A stretch of DNA of 64,000 bases from Pyrus communis (GCF_963583255.1 NC_084810.1:10499853-10563852); one strand, 5' to 3'; positions 23,762 through 35,535 are shown, numbered from the stretch's first letter. Notes: generated from the sequence alone by a model not told the origin. Translations and numbers: made by a program.

Positions 23762-24498
23762 TTTACATATGGTCTCTCTGTAAGTGAGAGCCTTCCTCTC
23801 CATGAGTTAGAGTTTTTCTACCTGTGTGTGAGAGTAGCAAAGAAACTCAATTTCCTCCTCTAGCTGCCGGGCCTATTTCAGTGTAGGGTCGGTGGTAGCT
23901 TCTGCTTTTTGGATATTTGGTGGTTTACCCAGTTTTCCTCCTTGTTTGTTCTTACCTTTCCATCCCTATTTGCCACTGAGCTTTCCAGCCCTCAAATCTG
24001 ATTTCTTTTCCCCACTTCAACCAATCAACATATCCCCATCCATCCACCCACCCATTTGCATGTCCCCCATCCATACCTTTATCTACATGTTTTTGTCTTC
24101 CATGGATTCCATCTCTGCTTTAATCTGCAACCCTTTTTAGCCAGGATCTGTTGCGGCCTTTCAGGGAGAATGTGCGCAGAGTTCGGTGTTTACACCGGCT
24201 CGGGTGGTCTCACCACCAACTTTTTCTCCCTGTTTATCTTCTTTGGCAGTGTTGCTTGTGGAAATCCCACAAACTTCTTCGATTTCTATTACTTGGTTGT
24301 TGCGATCTGCGGTATGCTATCAGACGAAGGACGACATCTGTTTTCTTTCCATCTCTGAGGTGTTATTTGGCTGGGCTCCTGGAAAATGTTGGCTGTAGAG
24401 GCTCGTGCTCGTTGTGTTGTTGCGGCGCTTTCGGCGGCAGTTGGTGGAGGAAGCTGTTAAGGTTCGTTTGTGTGCTTTTGTTTTGGGCTCAAAACTAC

Positions 24499-25255
24499 TG
24501 TTTGGGCCCAAAATATTATTGTTGGGCCGAGCAGCAGGATGTGCTCGGCCTAAGGTAATGACAAATACTATGGGCCGAATAATAAATCCCGGGCCAGTTG
24601 GCAGGGTCTGCCAAATCCTATCCTAAGTAGTCTGGATAAATAGAAAAGGTCGAGGAAGTCCTGGTGCGACCATGATTCTCGACCGGCAAGGAACAAAGCC
24701 TCGAAAAGAAGGAAAATTCAGAATCCCAGTGGGAGTAGGTTTGTTCGAGTTAGAGTCGAAATGGGACAAGGACTCCCAATCCAAATCAGAATTGGTCTCA
24801 AGGAATGAGGTGCTATAAATACAAGAAATCATGCAACAGAAAAACCCCTTCAAATCAGCATACAATTGCCCTACGCAAAACTTCTCAAACACCTTGAGAT
24901 TTTTCCTTTTCTTTTCTGCCGACACACCTTCAGTTTGGATAAACAGCACTGTGGAAGCACCCGGCGAGCATCTTCAATTTGGATAAACAGCATTGCTGCC
25001 GCAGAATCAGCCGACCAAGAAGCACCTTCAGTTTGGATAAACAGCACTGTGTCGAGATCGACCGGTTATCTATTTAAGTCTCAGCCTAGAAGGGTTTTCG
25101 AACCTTTGTTGGCAGAGGTCACCTTACTAGCCTTCTCGGCATAGTCAGGTGTTACGAATTGCATTGCTCGGCGTACTGGACGCCGAGTGGTTTTATGATT
25201 GGATACTCGCAAGTAAGTTTCAGGGTTCGGCATTTCGACGGCCGAACTACGTTTA
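24499..25255 (+). repeat. Truncated 5' LTR of the Gypsy element
   Basis: It matches 31405-32160 and stops abruptly after ACTACGTTTA, where it fuses to pol sequence. About 364 bp of the LTR 3' end are absent. A TATA-like CTATAAATAC lies near 24814. Confidence 0.9.
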
Positions 25256-25256
25256 G

Positions 25257-26684
25257 CTAGGCCGAATTGCAGCCACAAGTCTGCGCTCGTACCCAGCCTT
25301 GGTCAATCAGCAAACTCTCCAGCGCGCACACGTAATACGCACAAGGGTAATGTCGCTCCCATCCCTACTGAAACGAGGAGACCCCGTAGAAGTATGTGTC
25401 GTCAAGGTAGAACCAAATGATTGGAGAAAGACGATGTTATGGTACCTCGATAACCCCAATGGGAAACACGACCGAAGAACGAAGGTCTTCGCCACGAATT
25501 ACGTGTCGTACCAAAATGAATTATACCGCAAGGGCGAGGACGGGTTACTACTATTGTGCCTCGGCCCACACGAGGCCGCCCAAGCAATGGCCGAGGTACA
25601 TGAAGGAATTTGTGGGGCACACCAATCTGGACGAAAGATGCGCTGGTTGCTCCGACGACACGGTTATTTTTGGCCCAACATATTAAAGGACTGCATCGAA
25701 TATGCACGAAGATGCATACCATGCCAAATTCATGGACCCGTGCAGAGAGCCCCGACCGAATTACTCCACTCGGTGACTAAACCATGGCCGTTCAGGGGTT
25801 GGGCAATGGACGTAATTGGCAAAATCATGCCATCATCGGGTGCGGCGAAACACGCGTGGATAATTGTAGCAACTGACTATTTCACTAAATGGGTCGAGGC
25901 AAGATCATACGCCGAATTAACGGCCAAAAAGGTATGCAAGTTCGTAGAGGAGAACATTGTGACCAGATTCGGCGTGCCAGAAACGATCATAACTGACAAT
26001 GGCACCATATTCACGGCCGATAGGTTTAAGGAATACACGACAAGTTTGAATATCCGACTTGAGCAATCTACACCGTACTACCCTCAGGCGAACGGACAGG
26101 CCGAGGCAAGCAATAAAGTGTTGATCGGCATCCTCGAAAAAATGGTAAGAGAGAGACCTGGGTTGTGGCATTTAAAGTTAAATGAAGCACTATGGGCATA
26201 CCGAACTTCACCTCGGTCGGCCACTGGAACCACTCCTTACGCGTTAACTTATGGACACGACGCTATGTTAGCGGTCGAGTTGAGTATAAGCTCATTACGA
26301 GTAATCGAGCAGAGTAATTTGTTCAGTGTTGAATATAGTCAAGCGATGCGACAAGAATTAGAAGACTTAGAAGAAAGTCGAATCGACGCGGGTAACTTAT
26401 TGATAGCACAAAAGAAAATTGCCGAGTGAGCGTATAACCAGCGTGTAAGACAAAAAACATTCGGCGAAGGAGAATTGGTTTGGCAAACTGTGTTGCCTGT
26501 TGGGATTAAAGACCCCCGATTTGGTAAATGGTCGTCGAATTGGGAAGGGCCATTCATCGTTCACAAAGTCCTCGGTAAGGGGGCATATCATCTCAGAGAT
26601 CGGGTGGGTTCAGTTCACAAATTGCCGATTAATGGAAAGTTTTTAAAAAAGTATTATCCAATTACATGGGAAATGCAAGAGTAA
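25257..26684 (+). pseudogene. Gypsy pol fragment: integrase with premature stop
   Basis: Open in one frame from the deletion junction. The integrase zinc-binding region has His in EVHEGICGAH and Cys in CIPCQ. The core carries the DDE pattern: Asp in WAMDVIGK, Asp in ITDNGT and Glu in the NGQAEAS region. A TGA at 26427-26429 interrupts the same frame, which then continues with the C-terminal WQTVLPVGIKDPRFGKWS region to a natural-looking stop at 26682-26684. Protease, RT and RNase H are absent upstream. Integrases insert the element's DNA copy; this one cannot be made whole. Confidence 0.88.
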
Positions 26685-28545
26685 AAGACCATTGTGTGAG
26701 TAAGAACCGTTGAGACCATTGTATTGATAGCAAAAGAACCATTGTATTTATAGCAAAAAACAAATACAAAGAACAAATACAAAAATGATTTCCTAGGGGG
26801 TCGAGGGGAGGAAAGTCTCGAGGGCAGCTTTTAGCTCCAACCACTTCGCTTCGCCCAAAATTATCTCAGCTTGCCTTGTCTTTTTATTGAACTGCAGCTG
26901 CTGGATATGCCGTGCGCCGGCAGCGAAGGCCGTCAGCCGAGCCTTGTTGGCCTCGAAGTCATTCTCAAGCTCGGAAGCAGCAGCAGACCTTTGCCGTTGA
27001 AGGTCAGAAATTTGACGCTGGAGGTCAGAAATCTGGCGATCAAACTCGGTCAGCTTCGCTTTCTTAGCTTTGATTGCCTCCATCTCAGCTCGGCCGACCT
27101 CTTGCGCGACCTTGGCAGCCTTCCAGTCATCCTCGGCTTGTAGGGCTCGCTCGAAGATGTGGAAGTGTTGCCGAGTCCGCTCCAAGAGGTCGGTGAGGAA
27201 AGAGATATTCTCCGTGCTTAGATGACCACCGCTGGCGAGGTTATTAAGACACTCTCGAACGGAGTTAAGGCCCTTGCATCGGAGAGCTTGGGAAGCAGTA
27301 AGAGACAGGACTTCGTGCAGCTTCACGAAGGCTTCGGCCTCAGGCATGGCTCCCGCTGGTTCGGCAGGAGCAGCAGAAGAGCCGGCCTCACCGGTCGTGC
27401 TCTGAAGAAGAGCGTCGAGCTCCACTTCCCACGATGGCTGCACATGAAGGGAAAACTTTGTGAAGGAAAGTAAGACGTCGTGATACAGTGCATGACAAAA
27501 AGGAATTGTTTTAGACCTGTCGAGAGGAGACTTCGGCCATGCCCTCTGGGTCATTGCTCGAACCCAGGGAACTTAATGGCTGAGCCCAGTGCCTTAGACC
27601 ATTTCGCAATTCACGCGGCCGATGGAGGTCATCTACATTTGATGGCCACGATGGCGGCCAGGAAATATAGACAACGTTCGTCGGCGCATAAAATTGTCAG
27701 TGAAATGAACGTTCGGGCACCTGACATTTAATAGTCTTTTAAGAACATGTGTCATGAGAAAATCAACGCAAAAGAAACAAGACTTACAAAGGCCGAGGAG
27801 ACTTCCTGCGGAGGAATGGGAATGACTTCATCCTGCGGGTGGATTGGCGTTTCGGCCGTGGCCTCAGGATCGGCCATAGGTCTCTTGCCGCGATCCGCCG
27901 CAGGACATGGTCGAGCGGTCGCCTCGACGACCGGAGGAGGATGGATGGGAGGAGAGTTGACTGGTCGACGACGGCGTTCCAACGGGACTTCGTTGCTCTC
28001 GCTCTCGACATCCTAAACAAAAAGAAAAACATTTTGCGTTACGACTAGAAACCTAAAGAAACAAAAGTGGAAGTAGAATTATATCTCTTCCAGAATGACC
28101 GTTGGAGTAGAGGGTGTCTCGACAGTTGCAGCCAACTTCCCCACGGCAGGCGCCACGACCGGCTCCGAAGCTGGAGCTGATGCGACGATTGGATCGGCCG
28201 TGGTCTCAGGAAGGGAGACGGCTGGAAGAATCGGGGATGGAGAAGCCGGGGCAGCCGGTACAGAAGGAGAGCTGGCAGGAGCAGGCGTCCCTGTAGTGTC
28301 ACTGGGGACGACATGAATCTCCCGGTCGCCTTTCTTCGCCAATTTCTTGACGCGTTTAGAAGGGCAAGGGGCATCATCCTCCGGCTCGGCTTCTCGGTAG
28401 GGGCGTTTGGCAGGGACTGCCCGCTTGGTGGCGATGGTCCTCTTCGTGGGCACCAACTTCTTTGCCCTCACCACTGCGGCGACCACTTCCACCTTCCTCG
28501 ACACACGACCCCTTGAAATAGCAAAGTAATTAATAACAAGGACAA

Positions 28546-28576
28546 GTGATATATAAATATATATATATATATATAA
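28546..28576. repeat. (AT)n microsatellite in an intron of the antisense gene
   Basis: About 30 bp of alternating AT, with one interruption, within the proposed minus-strand intron 28515-28602. Confidence 0.9.
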
Positions 28577-29499
28577 AGAAATAAAAATAAGCGGAAAGAC
28601 TATACCTTGGGCCGACTCCTTAGGTTGGGCCGAGGGCGCTGGTTTGGGATGGTCGCCGAAGATTTTGTTCACCATGTTTTCAGCCGGGACGCCGAAGAAG
28701 TCACTGGTGTACTCCTTCCACCAGTCCCCGAATGTGTCGGTTCCCAAAGATTCAGGAACCATCGCCCGGAGCCGGAATTTCTTGCACTTCTCTTGAAACT
28801 CCTGCTCCGACGTCTTGCATTCTCTTTCAGAGGAACCAGAAAGACGCCCTCGACTCAGGAGAGACCGAGAGGCAAACAGGGGGACGGGGTAGCCTTGAAG
28901 GTAGCCGAGCTGCCGGGTGACAAAATGGGGGTGGTAGACCTCTCAGCTGGCTCGGCGGGCGTCGCAACCAAGAGGAAGATCGCGAGCCAAGACGAAAGAC
29001 CCCCAGCATTGTCGGATGTCCGCGTCCTCGGACTCGGCCCATGCTGCCGTAGGGAGCCGGAGCGAGGTAGGGTACTCCTGGCGCCGGCATACCAGGAACT
29101 CGTCATCCGAAAGGACGTCGAGGCTGAGGAAGTGTTTGAAGACCTCCCCGGCTCGGTGAGGTGGCGCCGGTCGAGAGGCCAGTTAAAGGCCGAGGGCGGC
29201 CGATCGTTGGAGGGCAGGAACCTCCGGCCAAAGGGTGGAGAAGTAAACCTGCAACCAGAGTTGGAACACCCAGAAGGGTCCGTTCTGGTGCGGGTCAATC
29301 TTGTTAATGGTCGCCTCGACCAAGCAACGATAGAAGTTGGCGAGTATGGCTGGACTGAGCGCCAGTGAGTGACCATTAGCCAGTGCATGGGCCACCGGCA
29401 TGTTCTCGACCAGGCATTTGTTTGACCTGGTACAACAGATGAATTTTTTGTACCAGTAGAAGAGGAAGGCCTCGTGTTCTCCCTTCCTAAGGCCTTCCT

Positions 29500-30790
29500 C
29501 ACCTCGGCCAGCGAATGAAGGATGAGAGTGTTGTAGTTGAAGAAGTTCTTGTGGAGCTTCTGAACTTCTTCCCTTGAGGGCTCCCGATCGCCCCGACGTA
29601 GCGTCTCGACGGCCCTCTTGTCGGATAATGCCTTCAGGTCGAGAGAAGAAGGGCATTCGGAAAGGGCGGCATTAATGGGAAGGCCGGTTGGAGACGTCCC
29701 AAGGATGGCTGAAAATATCGAGGATTGTGGGGCCGAGAGGGCCGAAGGGCAGGACCATAGTGTTGGTGGCCGAACACCATAAACTCAGGGCCGCCATGAG
29801 CAGCTTATCCATGACAATCTCCATGGTCGACAGAATAATGGCATCGTAGATACCGAGAGCCTTCCACTCCTTGCCAAAGAATGTGCTCATTTGGTCAACC
29901 CAGGCGGCCCAGGCCGTGGTGGTCGAGGGCCAAGCTCCTTGAGGCCACGCCAGAGTCCACTTCGACCAATCGAACCCCTGCAGCAGGGGTATTAGACACT
30001 GCTCCTTGAGCAGATTAGTGATACACGATGGCATTGCGTCCCTTAAAAGGGGACCCAGAATCTGGTGGGTGGTGGCCGTGTCACTTTCAAATCGCAGCGT
30101 CTTGACGGCGCTCCAATCAATGAAATCCTTACACTTGTTGTCCTCGCCTCGGCTGGCGAAGTGAAGGATGAGAGTGTTGTAGTTGAAGAAGTTCTTGTGG
30201 AGCTTCTGAACTTCTTCCCTTGAGGGCTCCCGATCGCCCCGACTTAGCGTCTCGACGGCCCTCTCGTCGAATAATGCCTTCAGGTCGAGAGAAGAAGGGC
30301 ATCCGGAAAGGGCGGCATCAATGGGAAGGCCGGTTGGAGAAGTCCCAAGGATGGCTGAAATATCGAGGACTGTGGGGCCGAGAGGGCCGAAGGGCAGGAC
30401 CATGGTGTTGGTGGCCGAACACCATAAACTCAGGGCCGCCATAAGCAGCTCCTTATCCATGGCAATCTCCATGGTCGACAGAATAATGGCATCGTAGATA
30501 CCGAGAGCCTTCCACTCCTTGCCAAAGAATGTGCTCATTCAGTCAACCCAGGCGGCCTAGGCCGTGGTGGTCGAGGGCCAAGCCCCTTGAGGCCGCGCCA
30601 GAGTCCACTTCGACCAATCGAACCCCTGCAGCAAGGGTATTAGACACTGCTCCTTAAGCAGATTAGTGATAGACGACGGCACTGCGTCCCTGAAAAGGGG
30701 ACCCAGAATCTGGTGGGTGGTGGCCATGTCATTTTCAAATCGCAGCGTCTTGACGGCGCTCCGATCAATGAAATCCTTGCACTTGTTGAC
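29500..30790. repeat. Tandem duplication, about 646-bp unit
   Basis: The segment from about 29500 to 30145 is repeated almost exactly at about 30146-30790. For example, GGATGAGAGTGTTGTAGTTG recurs 646 bp later. It duplicates the first part of the antisense PMD coding region. Confidence 0.9.
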
Positions 30791-30966
30791 TTCGTCAGAG
30801 AGCTTCGAAATAAAGGAGGCCATTGGTAGAAAGGAGAGGAGATGGTTTGGAAGAAGAAGATATTGCAGAAGGAAGAACTGGAAGGTTTTGTTTGAACGAA
30901 CATGAATGATAAAATTGGGATTTTGGAATTTCTGAAGGCGTGAGATGCGAATGACAGAAGTTTGGG

Positions 30967-30974
30967 TATTTATA
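30967..30974 (-). promoter_or_regulatory. TATA box for the antisense PMD gene
   Basis: On the minus strand the sequence reads CTATAAATACCC, about 145 bp upstream of the presumed start codon at 30823. The position fits a Pol II promoter firing inward from the 3' LTR side. Inferred from sequence only. Confidence 0.5.
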
Positions 30975-31404
30975 GACTTTTCAGAAGGAAGATCAAACAT
31001 CTGGAATTCGAAAAGCGCTGGTTCAAATTGGGGGGAAAATTTAATCGGGAAAGGTCCCAATCATTTCGGATATTTTGGGAACCTGCGAAGATAGGATCGA
31101 GGGGTCGAAAATCCAGGACGCACGATTGCGTGCGGCGACAGTTTTAATGCATTAATGAGGATAAGACGTTTCAGTTAGTGCACAGTTTCGAGGGCCATGA
31201 TTGAAAGCTTTTAAGAGCGGCGGAGAATCGACACGTGGCTATACGTTGGGGGCAACGAGGAGAGTGCAATCATGTCTCATAAATGTGCAGGAGTAATGGT
31301 CATTAAGGAAGTAAAGTCCAAAAAAGCAATAGGCGTTTTTGCTTCTTCAAGGCCGAGGCCCGACCAAGAGTTAACAGTCAGTGACCTCAGAAGCGAGGGG
31401 GCAA

Positions 31405-32524
31405 TGTTTGGGCCCAAAATATTATTGTTGGGCCGAGCAGCAGGATGTGCTCGACCTAAGGTAATGACAAATATTATGGGCCGAATAATAAATCCCGGGC
31501 CAGTTGGCAGGGTCTGCCAAATCCTATCCTAAGTAGCCCGGATAAATAGAAAAGGTCGAGGAAGTCCTAGTGCGACCAGGATTCTCGACCGGCAAGGAAT
31601 AAAGCCTCGAAAAGAAGGAAAATTCAGAATCCCAGTGGGAGTAGGTTTGTTCGAGTTAGAGTCGAAATGGGACAAGGACTCCCAATCCAAATTAGAATTG
31701 GTCTCAAGGAATGAGGTGCTATAAATACAAGAAATCATGCAACAGAAAAACCCCTTCAAATCAGCATACAATTGCCCTGCGCAAAACTTCTCAAACACCT
31801 TGAGATTTTTCCTTTTCTTTTCTGCCGACACATCTTCGTTTGGATAAACAGCACTGTGGAAACATCCGGCGAGCATCTTCAGTTTGGATAAACAGCACTG
31901 CTGCCGCAGAATCAGCCGACCAAGAAGCACCTTCAGTTTGGATAAACAGCACTGCGTCGAGGTCGACCGGTTATCTATCTAAGTCTCGGTCGAGAAGGGT
32001 TTTCGAACCTTTGTTACCAGAGGTCACCTTACTAGCCTTCTCGGCATAGTCAGGTGTTACGAATTGCATTGCTCAGCGTACTGGACGCCGAGTGGTTTTA
32101 TGATTGGATACTTGCAAGTAAGTTTCAGGGTTCGGCATTTCGACGATCGAACTACGTTTACCATCAAGACATACATCACGTTTGAGTACCTGTGCCCATA
32201 TAGTTTGGTCTCGATTCGACGTGCTTATACTCTTACGAATATAATCACAGTGACCGAATCGGGCTCCGACGATTTGTGAACTCCACAGAATTAGTAGCCT
32301 TGTCTTCAGGCTGTAGAACCCAGAGACCGAGAATGTTCCTTCCTCGGTCGCAATCGCAAGATAGAGAAGTCAATGACGTGCTCAACGCGACATCAGCAAA
32401 TTTTACTCCTTGGCCAAGCTCGGCCGACGAGTTGGCACGCCCCGCATTCAACCGAAGGACGTAGTTAGCTTATTAGTTACTCAGCCTGTGCGCCACGTAG
32501 GTTTTGTAATTTTTAGAGTCAACA
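31405..32524 (+). repeat. 3' LTR of the Gypsy element
   Basis: 1120 bp, from TGTTTGGGCCC to a CA followed by the ACTAC target duplication. A purine-rich tract (GAAGCGAGGGGGCAA) lies directly upstream. Confidence 0.92.
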
Positions 32525-33089
32525 ACTACGTTTTAAGCTCTTGGGTTACTTCGTAGGTCCATCTTTTGCTTCTGTGGTTTATGTATTCAGGCCTACATTA
32601 TATAATTATGTTGTGTTTTAGTAATAAAGTAACACCTTTACCAAAAAAAAAAAAAAATTTACATATGGTGTGTATAATGTATATGACAGTTTATGTCATT
32701 TAAAAGGTCACTTCAAGTGTGATTCAACTCGTTTGGGAGTGTTCTTACGATGGCTAGAAACATTATGTGGAAAAACACTTTCAGTGTGTTTCTCCATATA
32801 ATCACTTCCACACCTTGGAAACACTTTCTCTGTAAAATTATGTAATGTGGTTTCTTAAGCAAATTTTAGTTTCTTGTCCATAAAAAATGATTCTGACTTT
32901 CTAAAGAAGTGATTCTGATCTTCAAAAATTATTCTAAATGGGGAGACTTACATGATATGAGTACGTCAATGTGATGTTTTGTGCCAATATAATTGATCTT
33001 AAAAATTACAAAGCCTACATGGCATATATGTCGAGTAACTAATGAGCTAATTAAGTCCTTCTACGGTTGATTGTTGATGTGGGCGTGCC

Positions 33090-33446
33090 CAGTGTTTAAA
33101 ATATCGATATCGTTGGAAACCCAGTGTTTAAAATATCGATATTGTTGGAAATATTGGTTTCAAATTTGTGGAAAGATCGATGGATATATCGAATATCGAT
33201 ATTGATATTGGTTTCTTTCGATGAAAATGATGGAAATTTAAAATGAAACTTTACAGATTGTCAAACATTGGTTTGGACAAAATATAAGAGTTTCTCCAAT
33301 ATTTAACAAATGTATTTTAGCCTAAACTTGGGAGTTTCTCCAATATAAGGTGAAGTTTAGACTTCACCGTCCCTTTCCATACTTTCTCATATTTTTTTGG
33401 ATATTTTCATGAAAATATCCACCGTATTGAAATATTTTAAACAATG
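33090..33446. mobile_element. 357-bp hAT-like MITE
   Basis: The left end CAGTGTTTAAAATAT is matched inverted by the right end (inverse CATTGTTTAAAATAT). Flanks GGCGTGCC (33082-33089) and GGCATGCC (33447-33454) are an 8-bp duplication with one mismatch, as expected for hAT. The first 32 bp or so are tandemly repeated at the left end. No coding capacity. Confidence 0.75.
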
Positions 33447-33454
33447 GGCATGCC

Positions 33455-34480
33455 AACTTGCCACTGAGCTCGGTTGAGTGAATAAAATGAATGTGGTGGT
33501 GTGATGACGAAATGCGTTACTGACTTTGCAAGGAGCGGCTTCGCCTGAGGAATGAACACTTTCAGCCTAAGGTTCTGTAACCTGAAGATAAGGTTATGCA
33601 AATCACTATTAAGTTCAGGATCTTCTGCACCCGGTTTGGCAACTTCAACTATATTTTTGAAAATATAAGTCTGACGAATCAGTAACAAACTTTAAGGACA
33701 AAAATACTCAAGGGAGATAAGTGTCTTTATGATGAAGGTGATTCAGCCATTGATATGCCAAACTCCAAATGATACTTGTGAATAATCAATCATAGAACAC
33801 TCTACTTCGCCAAGAAAGCTGACAAAGTGACCTCGTTTGGTGAAAGAATCAGAGACTCTTCGTCGGTTGAAACTTGAGATAGATAACCAGTCGAAAGAGG
33901 AGAACCCGATCTTTAACGGTCCTGATTCATTCAAAACTTGGCCGAACCATTATCTAAATTTGATTATTTAACAATCCTTATTCTATCAGGACCCGGTCGC
34001 TCCGCTAGTGTCCAATTTCTGGGATGAGATTCCAACTCATGGTAAATATTCGTTATTGAAATGAGATCTCGCAGTTCTTCATTTCCTGGACCCAAATTCT
34101 GGACTTCAGACCGAAACATAACCCCCTTGCTTCTGAGATCTTCGGCTATAGACCAAGGCCAAATGATTTTAAGAAGTGAATCATCCCTTAACCTCTTCCA
34201 CTAACCTGTTTACTGTTCCCAATTTTAAATCGTTTGAATACAAATCAAAATGGTATTCAAAGTTTAGTTGGTTTTTTTTCTTCTTGTTTTTGCATGCTTG
34301 CATTAAAATACGTCTTCTAAAATGGTTATACAAAATTACAAACAATTTTTTTTTCAAATACTAAATCAAAATGCAAATGTCCAGTTGAATATAAATAATT
34401 AATTAAATTTATTAATTGTATGCAACTGTGGCTAGATGAGTAAACAATAAAAATTCATGTTTGGATAATGGACCAAGTAG
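33455..34480. other. Gene-free spacer
   Basis: No gene supported. Codon-like composition near 33700-34150 hints at old retroelement sequence, but no domain is recognisable. Confidence 0.4.
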
Positions 34481-34484
34481 AAAT

Positions 34485-34573
34485 AGAGTAAGTGCATGCA
34501 TTGCATGTGCTATGTCTGTAAACGAGAACATCCTCATCAAAGATGGATTAAGTATAGGAAAAATATGTATCTG

Positions 34574-34623
<50 letters not shown>

Positions 34624-34650
34624 GGAGAGTAAGTGCATGCATTGCATGTG
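34485..34650. repeat. 25-bp direct repeats flanking an (AT)n tract
   Basis: A 25-bp sequence beginning AGAGTAAGTGCATGCATTGC occurs at 34485-34509 and 34626-34650. Between them lies an AT dinucleotide run (about 34577-34614) followed by a T run. Confidence 0.85.
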
Positions 34651-34889
34651 TAGTGCAGGCAAGTGAGTGCGTAATAAAAAGAAAATTGAAGGAAAAAAAA
34701 AAGATGAGGATGAAACCTTTTCACAAACTAAGTTCTGTTTTTTGAATCTGTAACTGCAATTGAATGAACTGCAAAAAGATTTTGACCCAAGTTCTGGTTC
34801 AAGATATTCCAGCAAGCTGCAATGGTTGGCAATTTGAACACTCATCTGGTGATACAGGAATAAAATTAATAAATTATTTATATTTACAG

Positions 34890-35056
34890 TCCGGTTCGAT
34901 TGTAGCGGTTCTGCCAAAATGAAAGTTGAAATGGAACTGGTATGAATGGTTCGATCTGATTCTTGAACGTAGGTTGACTTTTTTTTGTCAACATAGTTTT
35001 TAACGGTTTATTTTGTTACGGTTCGATTCGGTTTCGCAGTTTTTATGCCCACTCCT
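34890..35056. mobile_element. hAT-like remnant with ATGCCCAC end
   Basis: GGTTCGATTCGG-type sequence ends in TTTTTATGCCCACTCC, like the remnant at 16170-16450. The other end was not found. Confidence 0.35.
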
Positions 35057-35114
35057 GCGTGGAGTACTTATAGCCTATTGACACCTGTATTTCAAAATTA
35101 ATTATTATAAAAAA

Positions 35115-35535
35115 TAAAAATATAAACAAATGCCCGCAAGAAATGCAACTCTTCCAAAAATGCTGATCAGTCCTAGATGTGCTCTTATTTGAATTTTGTA
35201 TTAAAAAAAACTCTCCTTTGTAACCTCTATATAAAGATGAATATACATAAGGAATGTTCATTGAGCAAAATCATACTCAACCTTTAGTTTTCTATCTTGG
35301 CATCTCCCTTCTCTCTGTCGAACGACTCAAACACTTCTCCCACCTCAATGGCTCTACCCGCTGCACATTCGATTCCCATCCCAATGTCACCAACTTCCTG
35401 ACTATCAAATTAGATCGTAACAATTACCTTATTTAGAGGGCACAATTCATCCCTCTTCTCCGTAGCAGTGGTCTGCTTTCCTTTGTTGACAGATCCACTG
35501 TTTGTCCACCAGCTTTTCTATCCATTGATCGATGG
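35115..35535 (+). pseudogene. Older Copia fragment, + arm (leader and gag N-terminus)
   Basis: A TATAAAG leader is followed by a frame reading NFLTIKLDRNNYL, a stop at about 35434, then RAQFIPLLRSSGLLSFV, which is a Copia gag N-terminal region. The same sequence lies inverted at about 41580-41150. The copy ends near 35535, where minus-strand gag sequence begins. Confidence 0.75.

Larger units (their letters stand above)
26793..30823 (-). pseudogene. Antisense plant-mobile-domain (PMD) gene inside the Gypsy element, with introns
   Basis: On the minus strand a start at 30821-30823 (MASFISKLSDEV) opens a protein resembling the transposon-type PMD (aminotransferase-like, PF10536). Blocks include LSLWCSATNTMVLPFGPLGP, ILGTSPTGLPIDAALS and VAHALANGHSLALSPAILAN. 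A basic, Ala/Pro-rich linker follows (KRVKKLAKKGDREI), then a C-terminal coiled coil (EFDRQISDLQRQISDLQRQR) ending at 26793. Introns are suggested by minus-strand splice sites near 28602/28515, near 28013, near 27790 and an acceptor at 27437/27438. A 646-bp duplication repeats the PMD start, and the copy nearer the start has a TAG near 30558. A minus-strand TATA box lies at 30967-30974. Tat-type Gypsy elements are known to carry antisense frames here. Confidence 0.7.
24499..32524 (+). mobile_element. Ty3/Gypsy LTR retrotransposon, internally deleted
   Basis: TG at 24499 and CA at 32523-32524 bound the element, and ACTAC is duplicated at 24494-24498 and 32525-32529. It holds a truncated 5' LTR, the integrase end of pol, an antisense plant-mobile-domain gene, a purine-rich tract before 31405 and a full 3' LTR. 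The 3' part of the 5' LTR, primer-binding site, gag, protease, RT and RNase H are missing. The pol-antisense gene-LTR order resembles the Tat lineage. By eye the shared LTR parts differ at about 26 substitutions and one gap over about 756 bp. Confidence 0.9.
23774..32657 (+). mobile_element. Poly(A)-tailed retroposon (LINE-like), split by a Gypsy element
   Basis: TTTACATATGGT occurs at 23762-23773 and again at 32658-32669, directly after a run of 15 A. Between them, once the Gypsy element (24499-32524) and its duplication are removed, lies an insertion of about 850 bp. Its 3' end reads AATAAAGTAACACC, then TTTACC and the A tail, as in plant L1 elements. No endonuclease or RT remains, so it is an internally deleted LINE or another retroposed RNA. 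Confidence 0.7.

Noticed and set aside
23892..24558. Set of + strand frames rich in Leu, Phe and Cys
   Set aside because: They lie in the poly(A) retroposon and run across the Gypsy LTR border, so they cannot be a single gene.
28079..29502. Several long frames on both strands in the GC-richer Gypsy interior
   Set aside because: Those on the + strand and in the alternative minus frames are shadows of the antisense PMD gene; only one minus-strand series has coherent domains.
34412..34917. Reading frames with IYIYIY runs
   Set aside because: They are translations of the AT dinucleotide repeat, not proteins.
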